Source: Roseiarcus sp963709185
GTDB lineage: Bacteria; Pseudomonadota; Alphaproteobacteria; Rhizobiales; Beijerinckiaceae
Assembly (NCBI GenBank): GCA_963709185.1
Contig: CAVPVQ010000022.1
Location: 124,001-188,000, forward strand
Direction: 5' to 3'
Length of the DNA stretch: 64,000 bases
The notes beneath the pieces were generated by a model. That model made no database searches. It worked only from the letters and a program-made list of their open reading frames with translations, and had not been told where the DNA came from. Below are positions 20,592 through 32,991 of the stretch, piece after piece. Every line of letters begins with the position of its first letter. The first letter of the stretch is position 1. The translations under genes and the position numbers were made by a program.

Positions 20592-22229
20592 ATGCCCAAC
20601 GATCCGGTGTTCGACGTCGAGGACGCGCCGAACCAGTCGCCGCCTTTCGTCGATCGCAACCTGTTTCTCGAGGATTGCGCGTTGCGCGACGGCGCGGCGG
20701 CGGCCGGCGTCGACGCGGCCGCGAGAGACGCTGGCCGAGTTCGGCGCGGCCTGCGGCGCCGCCGAGGCGATGGAGCTCGGCCGGCTCGCCAATGAATTCC
20801 CGCCGCGCCTGCGGCTCGTCGATGCGCGCGGCAATCGCCTCGATCAGGTCGAGTTTCATCCCGCCTATCACGCGCTGATGGCGCGCAGCATGGCGGCCGG
20901 CCTGCATTGCTCGATCTGGGATCAGGCGCGTGCGCGCCTCGATCGAGCCCGTCCGGCCAGGCGGCGCGGGCGGCGCGGCTGTTCATGGCGACGCAGGCCG
21001 AGAGCGGCCATATCTGCCCGCTGACGATGACCAGCGCGAGCATGGCCGCGCTGAGCAGCGAACCGGCGATCGCCGCAGAACTGGCTGCCGAAGATTCGCG
21101 GGCGCCTCTATGATCCCGCGCAGCGCCCATGGTGGGAGAAGAGCGCCGTCACGCTCGGCATGGGCATGACCGAGCCGCAGGGCGGCACCGACGTGCGCGC
21201 CAACACCACCACGGCGACGCCGGTCGCGGGCGGCTACGCGATCACCGGCGCCAAATGGTTCATGTCTGCGCCGATGTGCGACGCGTTTCTGGTGCTCGCC
21301 CAGGCGCCGGGCGGACTGACCGCCTTTCTGACGCCGCGCTTCCGGCCCGACGGCGCGAAGAATGCGATTTTCTTCGCGCGGCTGAAGGACAAGCTCGGCA
21401 ATCGCTCCAACGCTTCGTCGGAAGTCGCCTTCCGGTCGGCGTTCGCCGAGCGCGTCGGTCCGGAGGGGCAGGGGGTGCGGACGATCATCGAAATGGTGCA
21501 ACTGACCCGCCTCGATTGCGTCGTCGCCTCGGCGGGACTGATGCGCTTCGCGCTCGCGCAGGCGACGCACCACGCGCGCTGGCGCCGAGTGTTTCAGAAG
21601 CGTCTATCGACCAGCCGCTGATGCGCGCGGTGCTCAGCGATCTCGCGCTCGAGGTCGAGGGGGCGACCGCGCTGGCGTTCCGGCTGGCGCGCGCCTTCGA
21701 TCGGGCCGGAGAGGATCCTTTTGAGGCCGCTTATGCGCGCCTCGTCACGCCAGCCGCCAAGTTCCTGGTGTGCAAGGCCGCGCCGCAACTGGTCTATGAG
21801 GCGATGGAGTGCCTGGGCGGCAACGGCTATGTCGAGGAATGGCCGCTGGCGCGCGCCTATCGCGAGGCGCCGGTCAACGCGATCTGGGAAGGATCGGGCA
21901 ATGTGATGGCGCTCGACGTGCTGCGCGCCGCGGCGCGCGCGCCCGACGCGGCGACGCAGGTGATCGCGCGGCTCAGCGCGGCGTGCGGCGTCGAGGCCGA
22001 TCGCTTCGGCGTGGCGGCGAATTTGGACGCCGAGCGACTGGCGCGACGCGCCAGCGAACGTCTGGGCCGCCTCGCCGCGGCCGCCGCGCTCGCCGAACGC
22101 CGCTCCTCGCTCGCCGACGCCTATGTCGCGACGCGCCTCGCCGGCGAGCCGCACGCGCAGTTTGGCGCCTGCGATCTGGCGGGCGTCGAACAGCAACTCG
22201 TCGACCGCATTTTGCCGCAGGGCGACTGA
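20592..22229 (+). pseudogene. aidB: AidB-like acyl-CoA dehydrogenase, several frameshifts
   Basis: AidB-type flavoproteins are acyl-CoA dehydrogenase relatives induced by alkylating agents. Pieces in three frames rebuild a full protein: MPNDPVFDVEDAPNQSPPF at the start, then ETLAEFGAACGAAEAMELG, the segment ESGHICPLTMTSASMAAL, the signature TLGMGMTEPQGGTDVRANTT, RLKDKLGNRSNASSEVAF, LIDQPLMRAVLSDLALE and the C-terminal ECLGGNGYVEEWPLARAYRE. The frame changes near 20725, twice near 20930-20960, near 21070 and near 21604, with both insertions and deletions. All conserved blocks are present, so recent damage or assembly error is more likely than old decay. The gene follows cfa by 47 bases. Confidence 0.82.
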
Positions 22230-22326
22230 ACGCCGCAATCGGCAGTGTTGACGACCGGCCTTCCCGGGCGCTCAATCAATGTTGTCTTGCAATGTTCTCT
22301 TGCCGGCGCCGAGGGGAATTCAGGAT

Positions 22327-23724
22327 ATGCGTCTTGACCCGGTCCTGCTCTCGCGGATCCAGTTCGCCTGGGTCATCGGCTGGCATATCCTGCTGCCTGC
22401 CTTCACGGTGGGGCTGGCGTCGTTGGTCGCCTTCCTGGAGGGCGCCTACGCGCTGACAAGGCGCCCGGTGTTCAGCGGCCTCTCCCGGTTCTGGCTGCGG
22501 ATTTTCTCCATCTCGTTCGGCATGGGCGTGGTCACCGGCGTCGTCATGCCGTTTCAGTTCGGCACCAACTGGAGCCGCTTCTCCGACGCCGCCGGCAACA
22601 TCGTCTCGCCGCTGCTCGCCTATGAGGGCCTGACCGCGTTTTTTCTCGAGGCGACCTTCCTCGGCGTGCTGCTGTTCGGCCGCAAGCTGGTGCCTCCTTC
22701 GATGCATTTCGTCGCCGCGCTCCTGGTGGCCGCGGGCACGCTGTTCTCGTCGTTCTGGATCCTCGCCACCAATAGCTGGATGCAGACCCCGGCCGGCTAT
22801 GAAATCATCGATGGGCGCTTCTTCCCGAAGGATTGGTGGGAGATAATCTTCAGCCCGTCCTTCCCTTACCGGCTGGCCCACACCGTCAGCGCGTTCTACG
22901 TGACCACCGCGTTCGTCGTGCTCGGCGTCGGCGCCTACACCGTGCGGCGCGGCAAATCGCTTGCCGAGGGGCGGATGATGCTGCGGCTCGCCCTGTGGTT
23001 TCTCGCGATTTTCGTGCCCATGCAGATCGTGCTCGGCGATCTTCATGGGCTCAACACGCTCGAACACCAGCCGGCCAAACTGGCGGCCATGGAGGGCCTG
23101 TGGGAGGGCGGGCGCGGCGTTCCAGCCTCGCTCATCGGCTGGCCCGACGCCGCGGCTGAGCGCAATCTCGGCGAGATCGCGATTCCGCGTCTCGGCAGCC
23201 TCTATCTGACGCATTCCTGGGATGGCGAGGTCAAAGGCCTGAAGGACTTCCCGGCCGACCAGCGCCCGCCCGTCGCCATCGTCTATTTCGCGTTCCGGAT
23301 CATGGTCGGCATCGCCATGCTGATGCTGGCGGTGGTGGCGACGGGATTCGGGCTGATGGCCAAACGCCGGCTCGACGACACAGGATGGTATCTGCGCCTC
23401 TGCCAGTTCGCGGCCGGCCTCGGCTTCGTCGCGGTGATCGCCGGCTGGACCACCACCGAGGTCGGGCGACAGCCCTGGACGATCTTCGGTTTGCTTCGCA
23501 CCGCCAATTCGGCGTCGCCTTCGCTGACCGGCGGCGACGTCCTGACCTCGCTGCTGCTGTATGTCGCGGTCTATCTGATCGTCTACCCCGTCGGGTTGTT
23601 TCTGATGCTGAAGATCGTGTGGAGCGGGCCGTCCACCGGCGATCTCGACACGCCGGTCGAGGCCGGCCGGCCGAAGGCGCCGTTCGAGGCTTTGCCCGCC
23701 GCGGCGATGGAGGCGCCCGAATGA
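22327..23724 (+). CDS. cydA: Cytochrome bd-type quinol oxidase subunit I (cyanide-insensitive type)
   Basis: This is the haem-bearing subunit of a bd-type terminal oxidase that oxidises quinol and reduces oxygen in the inner membrane. The 465-aa protein starts with LLSRIQFAWVIGWHILLPAFTVG, which holds the first haem-ligand histidine. FPYRLAHTVSAFYV carries the second; EGLTAFFLEATFLG and the near-C-terminal GRQPWTIFGLLRTA are also diagnostic. The quinol loop is short, as in CioA-type (cyanide-insensitive) enzymes. A ribosome site (CAGGA) precedes the ATG at 22327. It overlaps cydB. Unlike cfa and aidB just upstream, the frame is intact. Confidence 0.95.
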   Translation: MRLDPVLLSRIQFAWVIGWHILLPAFTVGLASLVAFLEGAYALTRRPVFSGLSRFWLRIFSISFGMGVVTGVVMPFQFGTNWSRFSDAAGNIVSPLLAYEGLTAFFLEATFLGVLLFGRKLVPPSMHFVAALLVAAGTLFSSFWILATNSWMQTPAGYEIIDGRFFPKDWWEIIFSPSFPYRLAHTVSAFYVTTAFVVLGVGAYTVRRGKSLAEGRMMLRLALWFLAIFVPMQIVLGDLHGLNTLEHQPAKLAAMEGLWEGGRGVPASLIGWPDAAAERNLGEIAIPRLGSLYLTHSWDGEVKGLKDFPADQRPPVAIVYFAFRIMVGIAMLMLAVVATGFGLMAKRRLDDTGWYLRLCQFAAGLGFVAVIAGWTTTEVGRQPWTIFGLLRTANSASPSLTGGDVLTSLLLYVAVYLIVYPVGLFLMLKIVWSGPSTGDLDTPVEAGRPKAPFEALPAAAMEAPE

Positions 23725-24731
23725 CCGCCACGCTGAGCCTCGTTCCGATCTGGACGGCGATCCTGGGGGTCGGGGTGTTCTTCTATGTCGCCCTCGACGG
23801 CTTCGATCTCGGCGTCGGCATTTTGTACAGTTTCGCGCCGGGCCGCGCCGAGCGCAATCTCATCATGAACTCGATCGCCCCGGTGTGGGACGGCAACGAG
23901 ACATGGCTGGTGCTGGGCTGCGTCGGTCTGTTCGCCGCCTTCCCGCTGGCCTTCGCGATCATCATCCCGGCGGTCTATTTTCCGATCCTGATGATGCTGC
24001 TCGCCCTGATCTTTCGTGGGCTGGCTTTCGAGTTTCGCTATCGCGACGCCGAGCACCGGACATTCTGGGATCACGGCTTCGCCATCGGCTCGGCGCTGGC
24101 GGCGTTCTCGCAAGGCGTCGTCCTCGGCGCCTTCGTGCAGGGCTTCAACGTCGAGGGTCGGCAATTCGTCGGCGGCTCGTTCGATTGCTTCACGCCGTTC
24201 TCGATCGGCGCCGGATTCGGCCTGATGGCCGGCTACGCGCTGCTCGGCGCGGGATGGCTGGTGATCAAACTGGAAGGCGATTCGCAGCAATGGGCGCGCA
24301 AGCTCGGCCGTCGCTCCCTGCTCCTGACCCTGCTCGCCATCGGCGTCGTCAGCCTGTGGACGCCGCTCGTCGATTCGCAGGTCGCGGCGCGGTGGTTCAC
24401 CTGGCCGGACATCGCCTATCTGTCGCCGGTGCCGATCATCACCGCCGCCTTGGTCTGGTGGGAATGGCGCGCGCTGGAGCGCGGCTCCGACTACGCGCCG
24501 TTCTTCGGCGCGCTGGCCCTGTTCGCGATGTCCTACCTCGGCATCGCGATCAGCCTGTGGCCGATGATCGTCCCGTGGCGTTTCACGCTGGACGAGGCCG
24601 CGGCGTCGCCGAGCACCCAGGCCTTCCTGCTGATCGGCACGCTGTTCCTGCTGCCGGTGATCCTGATCTACACCGCCTGGTCGTACTGGGTGTTCCGCGG
24701 CAAGGCGAGCGCCGAGGTCGGCTATCACTGA
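23721..24731 (+). CDS. cydB: Cytochrome bd-type quinol oxidase subunit II
   Basis: CydB is the structural partner of CydA. The 336-aa protein is strongly hydrophobic with about eight membrane helices. It opens with FFYVALDGFDLGVGILYSF, followed by MNSIAPVWDGNETWLVLGCVG, both signatures of the family. The ATG overlaps the cydA stop (ATGA), which fixes the start and indicates translational coupling. No cydX or cydCD assembly genes are present here, in line with CioAB-type operons. The gene ends 55 bases before the convergent restriction-methylase gene. Confidence 0.95.
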   Translation: MTATLSLVPIWTAILGVGVFFYVALDGFDLGVGILYSFAPGRAERNLIMNSIAPVWDGNETWLVLGCVGLFAAFPLAFAIIIPAVYFPILMMLLALIFRGLAFEFRYRDAEHRTFWDHGFAIGSALAAFSQGVVLGAFVQGFNVEGRQFVGGSFDCFTPFSIGAGFGLMAGYALLGAGWLVIKLEGDSQQWARKLGRRSLLLTLLAIGVVSLWTPLVDSQVAARWFTWPDIAYLSPVPIITAALVWWEWRALERGSDYAPFFGALALFAMSYLGIAISLWPMIVPWRFTLDEAAASPSTQAFLLIGTLFLLPVILIYTAWSYWVFRGKASAEVGYH

Positions 24732-24786
24732 GGCCGGCGGCGCAATGGCCTGGAGACTCGCCGCGTCCCCGGCTTTCCCACAGGTC

Positions 24787-27700
24787 TCAATATTGACCGG
24801 CGAGCGAGGCTTCGAGCAACCCGATCTCGTCCGGCGTGAGATCGAACAGGCGATAGACGAGCGCGTCGATTTCGCGCTCGGCGGCGGCGATGTCGGCGGA
24901 AAGGCGATGAACCTCGGCCGCGTTGTCGGCGAGGTGGATTTCCCATTCGCCGCGCTGCTTCACCGGGATGTCTGCGTGGAACGCTCGTCTTCACTTCGTC
25001 ACGGAAGGCGGCGAAGTCGAGCTCGTGCCAATTCTCAAGCTTGCCGGTCAGCTTGCGCCGCTCCGGCGGCGCGAGGTCGAGGAGGCGATGACGCACCGCG
25101 GATTGGATCGCGAAGCGCGCGCGGGCGGCGTCGGTGCAGGTTTGGGCGAGGGCGACGAGCGAGCGCGGCGGCGAGAGCGGAAGTCGGGAACAGGCAGACG
25201 TCTCGACATATTGCGCTTCGCGCTTCGATGTCAACCACTGCCGCACTGACGTGCGCGATTCGCTAAACAACGAAGAACCAGGCAGTGATGCGAATTTAAG
25301 CAAGCAAAGAAAGCGATCAATCTGTCGGTCGGAATGAAATAGCATTTGTTGTTCGAGATAACGTGCTCGTCGTCTTCGAAGGCGAAAATGTCGTTCATTT
25401 TGGAAATGCGGCCAGACGATATTTTTGCGCTTTCCAATTGTCGGTTGATACGCCAACTGCGCTTGCTGCAATTCCCACCATTCCTGCCTGGTCGCGCGAT
25501 TCTCCAACTCCGCCTTGAACGGCAGCAGCCAGTCGCGGATCGCCGGATAGCGCGCGATATCGACCTTGCCCTTCGGCGTATTGATGAGGAACAGGTCCTC
25601 GCTTTCGACGCGCCAACGTTTGATGTCCTCGCCGCGCAGGAAAGGCTTCAGCAGTTCCGCCGACCTCGGATCGGCGGCGACAAGCTGGTCGCGCGTCGCG
25701 CGGTCGATGACGAAGGCTTCGTTGAAACCCGTCTTGATGCCGTAGAGCGGCGGCCCATAGACCTCGCCGAGCGTCTTGCGCCCTTTCGCGATCTTGTCGC
25801 GCAGCCCCGCCAGCGCGTCGTCCTCGAAACGCCAGGAGCCGCTGCCGAGCCGCGCCCGCGGCATGGGCGCCCGCCCTGCGCGAAGGCGCGGCCGAGATCG
25901 TCGGGCAGCTTCGTCCTTCACGATGAGGAAGGCGAGATCGCCCGCGCCTTCGCCCTTCTTGAGCGTAAGGATCGCCGGATAGGTGGTCACGCCCTCGAAG
26001 ACCTGAATATCGCCGAAATCGACGACGCTTTCGATCCCGACGCCATCGGTGAGGAAGAGGCGCAGGTTTTCGCCCGAGCCGGTGCGGAAGAAGGTCGACG
26101 ACGAGATGTAGCCAAGCCGCCCGCCGGGCTTCAAAAGCTTAGCGCCGCGCTCGAAAAAATAGGCGTAGAGATCGGCGCGGTCGGCGGCGACGACATAGTG
26201 CTCCTGGAGATAGGGCTTGACCGGTTTCAGCAGCTCCATCCGCACATAGGGCGGATTGCCGATCACCACGTCGAAACCGCCGCGCGCGAAAACGTCGGGA
26301 AAAGCGGCGCGCCAGTCGAAGGGCTGCTCCGTGAAGGCGGGATCGTCGATGAGACTGTCGCCGCATTTGATCGTCGCTTCGAGATTCTGCAGCCGATGCT
26401 CGCGGCGCGCGGTCTTCAGCCACAGTGAAAGCCGGGTGATCTCGACCGATTCGCGATTGAGGTCGACGCCGAAAAGATTTTTCGTGACGATCTCGTCGAA
26501 AATATCGAAGGCGATTTCGACACCGAGATCGCTCAACGCGCTCGCGGCGTCGCGATAGCGGCGCGCCATTTCATCGAACGCCGCGACGAGAAACGCGCCG
26601 GAGCCGCAGGCCGGATCGACAAGGGTGAAGTCGCGCAGAACGGCGAGATAGGCCTGCCAGAAAGCGATTTCGCGCGCCGCGCTCCGGCTTCTCGGCTTCC
26701 ATGCCATGCGCCGACCACAACGCGGCGCGGCGATCGTCGAGAGAGAGCGCCAATCGTGCGCTCGACGAGAAAGCGCGTCACCATGTCGGGCGTGTAGACA
26801 ATGCCCGCGCGCTTGCGTTTCGAGACGGCGGGCGGCGCCTCGCCCTTGCCCTCCGCCTTCAGCTTCTCGATGTCGGTGATCGACTGCTCGAAGATGTGAC
26901 CGAGGACGGTGACCGGCACTTCGCGCCGATAGTCCCATTGGCCGAGCCTGGCGACGTCTTGCGCCAGGGGATCGGGCAGAACGAGCGTGTCGGCGAGCTT
27001 GTCTTCCGCGAACAGGCCCCCGTTATAGGCCCAGATCGCCAGCCGGTCGTTGCCCCGATCGATGGCGCGGAACAAGGCGAGGAAATTCTTCCAGATCGGC
27101 TGCGGCAGGAATTTGCTTTGCTCCTTGGACGCATCCTCCAACAGCCGGTCGGGCAGGAGATCGGTGCGCTGCGCGAAGGCGATGAACAGGATGCGGTCGA
27201 GAACCTTCTGCGCCGGCTCGATCGCCGTCGAGGGCCGACAGCTTCGGTCCTTCGGCGGCGTCGGTCAGGAAGCCGATCAGCCGGCTGCGCAGCTCCCGGT
27301 ATTCCTCGTAGAGCCTGGCGGTGACATCCTTGTAGGCGCTGTCGGTCTCGCGCAGCAGGCGATCGGTCGGCCCGCCGAGCAACTGACCGGCTGACAGGAT
27401 CAGCCAGAGCCGTGCGTGCTCCTCCGGCTCGTCGAGCCGCGTGAGATCGAAGACTTCATAGGCGTCGCGCCCGCGCCCGAAGCCGTAGAGCCGGATTTCG
27501 AGGCAGTTCGAGACGAGAACCCAGCGCGAACCCGGCGCATCGATCGCGTAATCCCAGGCCTGCTGCACGGGGCTGCGGCCCCGGCCGGGCATGACGCGGT
27601 CGAGATCGGCTGCATCCGGCCCCTTCAGCTCGAAAGGAGCGACGATCTCATCGCGGCTCGTCCGGCCGGTTGAACCGCCCGATGCGCGACATCGACGGCG

Positions 27701-28029
27701 CCGGCGCGGATCGCCTCTTCATGGGCGAGCGTATAAGGCTGCGCCGGATCGTAGGGCTGATAGCCGAGGACGGCCTGCAGGACTTCCTGGACGAAAAGGG
27801 GACGGACCGCCGTCTCCTTCTGCTTCAGGAACTTCGGGTTCTTGATCTTGCGCGCGTAGTCCCGCGCCGCCCTGGTCTGCTCGGCGCTCGGCGCGAAGGC
27901 GAGGCGCGCCCGCGCGGCCTCGACGACCTTGTAGCTGAACAGCGGCACGCGAATGCTGCGCAACACGCCGCGCCTGCCGCGTCCGCTGCCCGGCGGCAAC
28001 TCAATTCCCGCTGCTGCGAATAGCTCCAT
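24787..28029 (-). pseudogene. Type IIG-like restriction-modification enzyme (Eco57I-type methylase), many frameshifts
   Basis: The rebuilt protein of about 1,080 aa resembles single-chain restriction-methylation enzymes. It begins MELFAAAGIELPPGSGRG at 28029. A PD-(D/E)xK-like segment (DEIVAPFELKGPDAADLD) suggests a nuclease site near the N-terminus. The methylase core has motif I LVDPACGSGAFLVAAFDEM and motif IV FDVVIGNPPYVRMELLK. A target-recognition region follows, then the C-terminal ALVYRLFDLTPDEIGLLE to the stop at 24787. The frame changes near 27690, 27240, 26730, 25400, 25290 and 24985, with a compensated pair around 25866-25925. All domains survive, so function cannot be excluded. 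It overlaps the ParE-like gene and forms an accessory insertion behind rpoD. Confidence 0.8.
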
Positions 28030-28417
28030 CGGCGGCCAAGCTATCCGGCCTCAGCGATTCCGTCGAGGACACGCTCAAGGGCTTTTTCGGCTCCTGTCCC
28101 AATCGGTTTTCGGCTCCTTGAAGCGTTCGCGCCCTATCCACGCGCCTCACGACCGGCCAGATGCGCGTGATGAAGATCGCATCATCCGGCGGCAGAATTC
28201 GATAGCGCACGATATAGCCGCGCCGACCGAAGCGAACGATAACCTGCCGTATATCGCGGTCCTTTGTCACCTGTCCGATGTGGGGCGCGACCTCGACGCG
28301 CCCGAGCGCCGTCCAGATAGCGCGCATGGCTCGGACTGCGGCTTGCGGATTTCTGATGTCGAGAAAAGCCCGAACACGTTCGATGTCCGAAAGAGCGTCG
28401 GACGAAAAAAGAATCAC
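28001..28417 (-). CDS. ParE/RelE-family toxin
   Basis: The product (138 aa from GTG 28417) has the RelE/ParE fold pattern: ALSDIERVRAFLDIRNPQAA, IWTALGRVEVAPHIGQV, IRQVIVRFGRRGYIVRYRI and AIFITRIWPVVR. The GTG overlaps the stop of the antitoxin gene (GTGA), which decides the start even though the frame extends upstream to 28465. About 40 residues at the C-terminus go beyond the usual toxin length and run 29 bases into the start of the restriction-methylase gene; this may be a real extension or the result of an indel. The target (gyrase or ribosome) cannot be told. Confidence 0.78.
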   Translation of the reverse strand: MILFSSDALSDIERVRAFLDIRNPQAAVRAMRAIWTALGRVEVAPHIGQVTKDRDIRQVIVRFGRRGYIVRYRILPPDDAIFITRIWPVVRRVDRARTLQGAENRLGQEPKKPLSVSSTESLRPDSLAADGAIRSSGN

Positions 28418-28701
28418 CGCAGCTTGCGCGGCTGGGGCCGTGGCAACTCTTTCGAGGCGCCCCACGATTTAACCCAGGCCCTGACCTCTTCCCATGGCAC
28501 TGCTTCGCCGGTGCGTTCGAACTCGCGAAGACGCCGCAAATCCTCCTCGATATCCGGCCCTTCGATGTCCATGACAGAATCGAGCAAGACCACGGCGTCC
28601 GCCACAACCATTGCGGCGTCCTGGCCCTTCTCCGCCGCAAGAGCGTTGAGGCGGGCATCCGTATCTGGATCGAGATCAAAGGTGCGGCGCACGGGCGCCA
28701 T
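28414..28701 (-). CDS. ParD-like ribbon-helix-helix antitoxin
   Basis: The 95-aa protein begins APVRRTFDLDPDTDARLNALAAE, the strand-helix-helix of RHH antitoxins, followed by an acidic stretch (DIEGPDIEEDLRRLREF) that would bind the toxin. A strong GGAGG lies six bases upstream of the ATG at 28701. That site is within the 15-base gap after the rpoD stop, so the antitoxin may be co-transcribed with the housekeeping sigma factor gene. An ATG further upstream (28716) is not supported by a ribosome site. Confidence 0.78.
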   Translation of the reverse strand: MAPVRRTFDLDPDTDARLNALAAEKGQDAAMVVADAVVLLDSVMDIEGPDIEEDLRRLREFERTGEAVPWEEVRAWVKSWGASKELPRPQPRKLR

Positions 28702-28716
28702 TAAGGACCTCCGCAA

Positions 28717-30762
<2,046 letters not shown>

Positions 30763-30991
30763 AGATACTACTCCGTCCGTCCCGCGCCGAAACGCGGATT
30801 TGCAACAATGGGCCGTTCACCGACCGATCGCCGCCTGCGCAACGGGCGCGGCGGGCCAGTCGTTCCCCGAGTCATTTCAAGGGAGCCGCGGGCGCGCATT
30901 CTCCATAAATGCGCCGGTGATTCGGCGACCCCCCAAGGTCGCCCACAGCTCCTAACCCCCCGTTAACCGTCATGTCAGCAACCCGCAAGCG

Positions 30992-32902
30992 TCACACGGG
31001 CGGCGCGTTCCGGCCCGACAGCGTCCCGAACCCCTCGATGGACGCCTCGGCGTTCGCCAGATCGGCGAGATTTTCCTTGATGTCGCGCAGTCTGGCGAAA
31101 TTCTGCTCGTTGATTTCGACGCCATTGTCGATAGCGAGCGCTTTTTCCGCCAGTTTCAGTTCCCTATTTAGCGCCTGCGCCTTGCGATGCAAGGCCAGCG
31201 TCTGACGTAAAACCTGATCGGCGTCGGAAGAATCGGCCTCGGGGCGCAGGCACCACCACAGCGGGGTTTGCGCGGCGAGGCCAAGGATGCGCCGCCGCTC
31301 GGCGGCGAGCCCGGCCGCCTCCAGCGCCGCCTCGCTGATCGGTCCGTCGAGCCCGAGGGCGAGGAGGCGGTCGCGGAAACCGGCCAGATTCCGGTTGGAC
31401 AGTTCGAGCCCGGCGATTTCCTCGACGTGGCGCTCCAGCAGGCCGGGATGGTTGACGACGATCGCCAGGATCACGACGTCCCTTGGCGCGTCCTTGGGCT
31501 TGCCGGTCAGCGCCTGTCGCTTCGGCAGGGGATGGGCGGCAAACCCGAGCCGCGGCCCGGCGTTGAACAATCCGGGGCGCCACGGGCCGCCGGCCGGCCG
31601 CGGCCGGAGCTTCGCCGGCGCGATGGGCCGGTTCGAGCCGAGGAAGGCCGCCAGCCGCGCCTGCATATCCTCCCAATAATGGCGGCGCAGCGCCTCGTCG
31701 CCGATCGCGCCGGTCAGCTCGCGCAGCCGCCGCTCCAGCGCCGCGCGCCGCTCGGGCGTGTCGAAACGCCCGCCTTCGGTCTCGCGCAGGAACAGCATCT
31801 CGGCCAGCGGCCGCGCCGCCTCGACGACCCGCCCGATCTCCGCCGGTCCACCCGACCGCGCGAGGTCGTCCGGGTCCTGCCCCTCGGGCAGCAGCGCGAA
31901 GCGCAGGCTGCGGCCCGGTCCGATCAGCGGCAGCGCCATGTCGATGGCGCGGAACGCCGCCTTTTGCCCGGCCTTGTCGCCGTCGAAGCACAGGATCGGC
32001 TCGCCGGCCATGCGCCACAACAGTTCGCACTGCTCGCCGGTCAGCGCGGTGCCGAGCGGCGCGACGGTGTGGGGATAGCCGGCCTGCGACATCGCGATGA
32101 CGTCGACATAGCCCTCGACGACGATGACCGCGCCGCTGTCATGGGCCGCCTTGCGCGCGCGATGATGGTTGAACAACACCGAGCCCTTGTGGAACAGCTC
32201 GGTATCCGGAGAATTGAGGTATTTTGGCTTGACGCTGGCTTCCATCGCCCGCCCGCCGAACGCGATGACGCCGCCGTTGCGGTCATGGATCGGGAAGATC
32301 ACGCGATCGCGGAAACGGTCATAGGGAACAGCGATTTCGTCGCCGTGCACCAGCAGTCCGGCGGCGATCATCGCCTCGGCGCCGACGCCCTGGGCCGCCA
32401 GCGCGTCGCGCAACGCGAACCGTTCGGGCGGCGCGTAGCCGAGCGAGAATTCGCGCTGGACGCCGGCGTCGAGCCGCCGGTCCGCGAGATAGCCGCGCGC
32501 CTTTGCGCCGGTCTTTTCCTGCAGCGCCTTCTCGAAGAACCGCGCCGCCAGGCCCATCACCTCCAGCAGCGAACCGCGCTTGCTGTCCTGCGCCTGGCTT
32601 TCCGGCGAGCGGACTGGCATGGCCAGGCCCGCCATGTCGGCGAGGCGCTCGACCGCTTCGGGAAAGCTCAAGCCCTCCGTCTCCATCAGGAAGTCGAACG
32701 CGTCGCCGTGCTTCTGGGAGGAGAAGTCGTGATAGAAACCCTTTTGGTCGTTGACGAAAAACGACGGCGTGCGCTCGGCGGTGAAGGGCGACAGGCCCGC
32801 CCATTCGCGGCCCTGCTTCTTCAGTTTGACGCGTTTGCCCACCACCTCGGAGACCGGCAGGCGCGCGCGTATTTCGTCGAGGAAGGCGGGCGTGAATTTC
32901 AT
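30992..32902 (-). CDS. dnaG: DNA primase DnaG
   Basis: DnaG makes RNA primers for replication and interacts with DnaB. The 636-aa product has the N-terminal CHC2-like domain, but the zinc ligands are replaced (GLSPFTAERTPSFFVNDQKG and FYHDFSSQKHGD instead of Cys/His/Cys/Cys), as is usual in Alphaproteobacteria. The catalytic core has RFRDRVIFPIHDRNGGVIAFGGR, the TOPRIM motifs VIVVEGYVDVIAMSQAG and ILCFDGDKAGQKAA. The C-terminal part is helical and would bind DnaB. The ATG at 32902 is used; a TTG lies one codon upstream. It is followed by rpoD. Confidence 0.96.
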   Translation of the reverse strand: MKFTPAFLDEIRARLPVSEVVGKRVKLKKQGREWAGLSPFTAERTPSFFVNDQKGFYHDFSSQKHGDAFDFLMETEGLSFPEAVERLADMAGLAMPVRSPESQAQDSKRGSLLEVMGLAARFFEKALQEKTGAKARGYLADRRLDAGVQREFSLGYAPPERFALRDALAAQGVGAEAMIAAGLLVHGDEIAVPYDRFRDRVIFPIHDRNGGVIAFGGRAMEASVKPKYLNSPDTELFHKGSVLFNHHRARKAAHDSGAVIVVEGYVDVIAMSQAGYPHTVAPLGTALTGEQCELLWRMAGEPILCFDGDKAGQKAAFRAIDMALPLIGPGRSLRFALLPEGQDPDDLARSGGPAEIGRVVEAARPLAEMLFLRETEGGRFDTPERRAALERRLRELTGAIGDEALRRHYWEDMQARLAAFLGSNRPIAPAKLRPRPAGGPWRPGLFNAGPRLGFAAHPLPKRQALTGKPKDAPRDVVILAIVVNHPGLLERHVEEIAGLELSNRNLAGFRDRLLALGLDGPISEAALEAAGLAAERRRILGLAAQTPLWWCLRPEADSSDADQVLRQTLALHRKAQALNRELKLAEKALAIDNGVEINEQNFARLRDIKENLADLANAEASIEGFGTLSGRNAPPV

Positions 32903-32991
32903 CAAGGCCTCCCGTCTGAGATCGCCGCGGCCGCCGGTCGCGGCAACACAAAACGCTGGTTCTCCCCGACTTCCACAGGCGCGGCGGGCGG

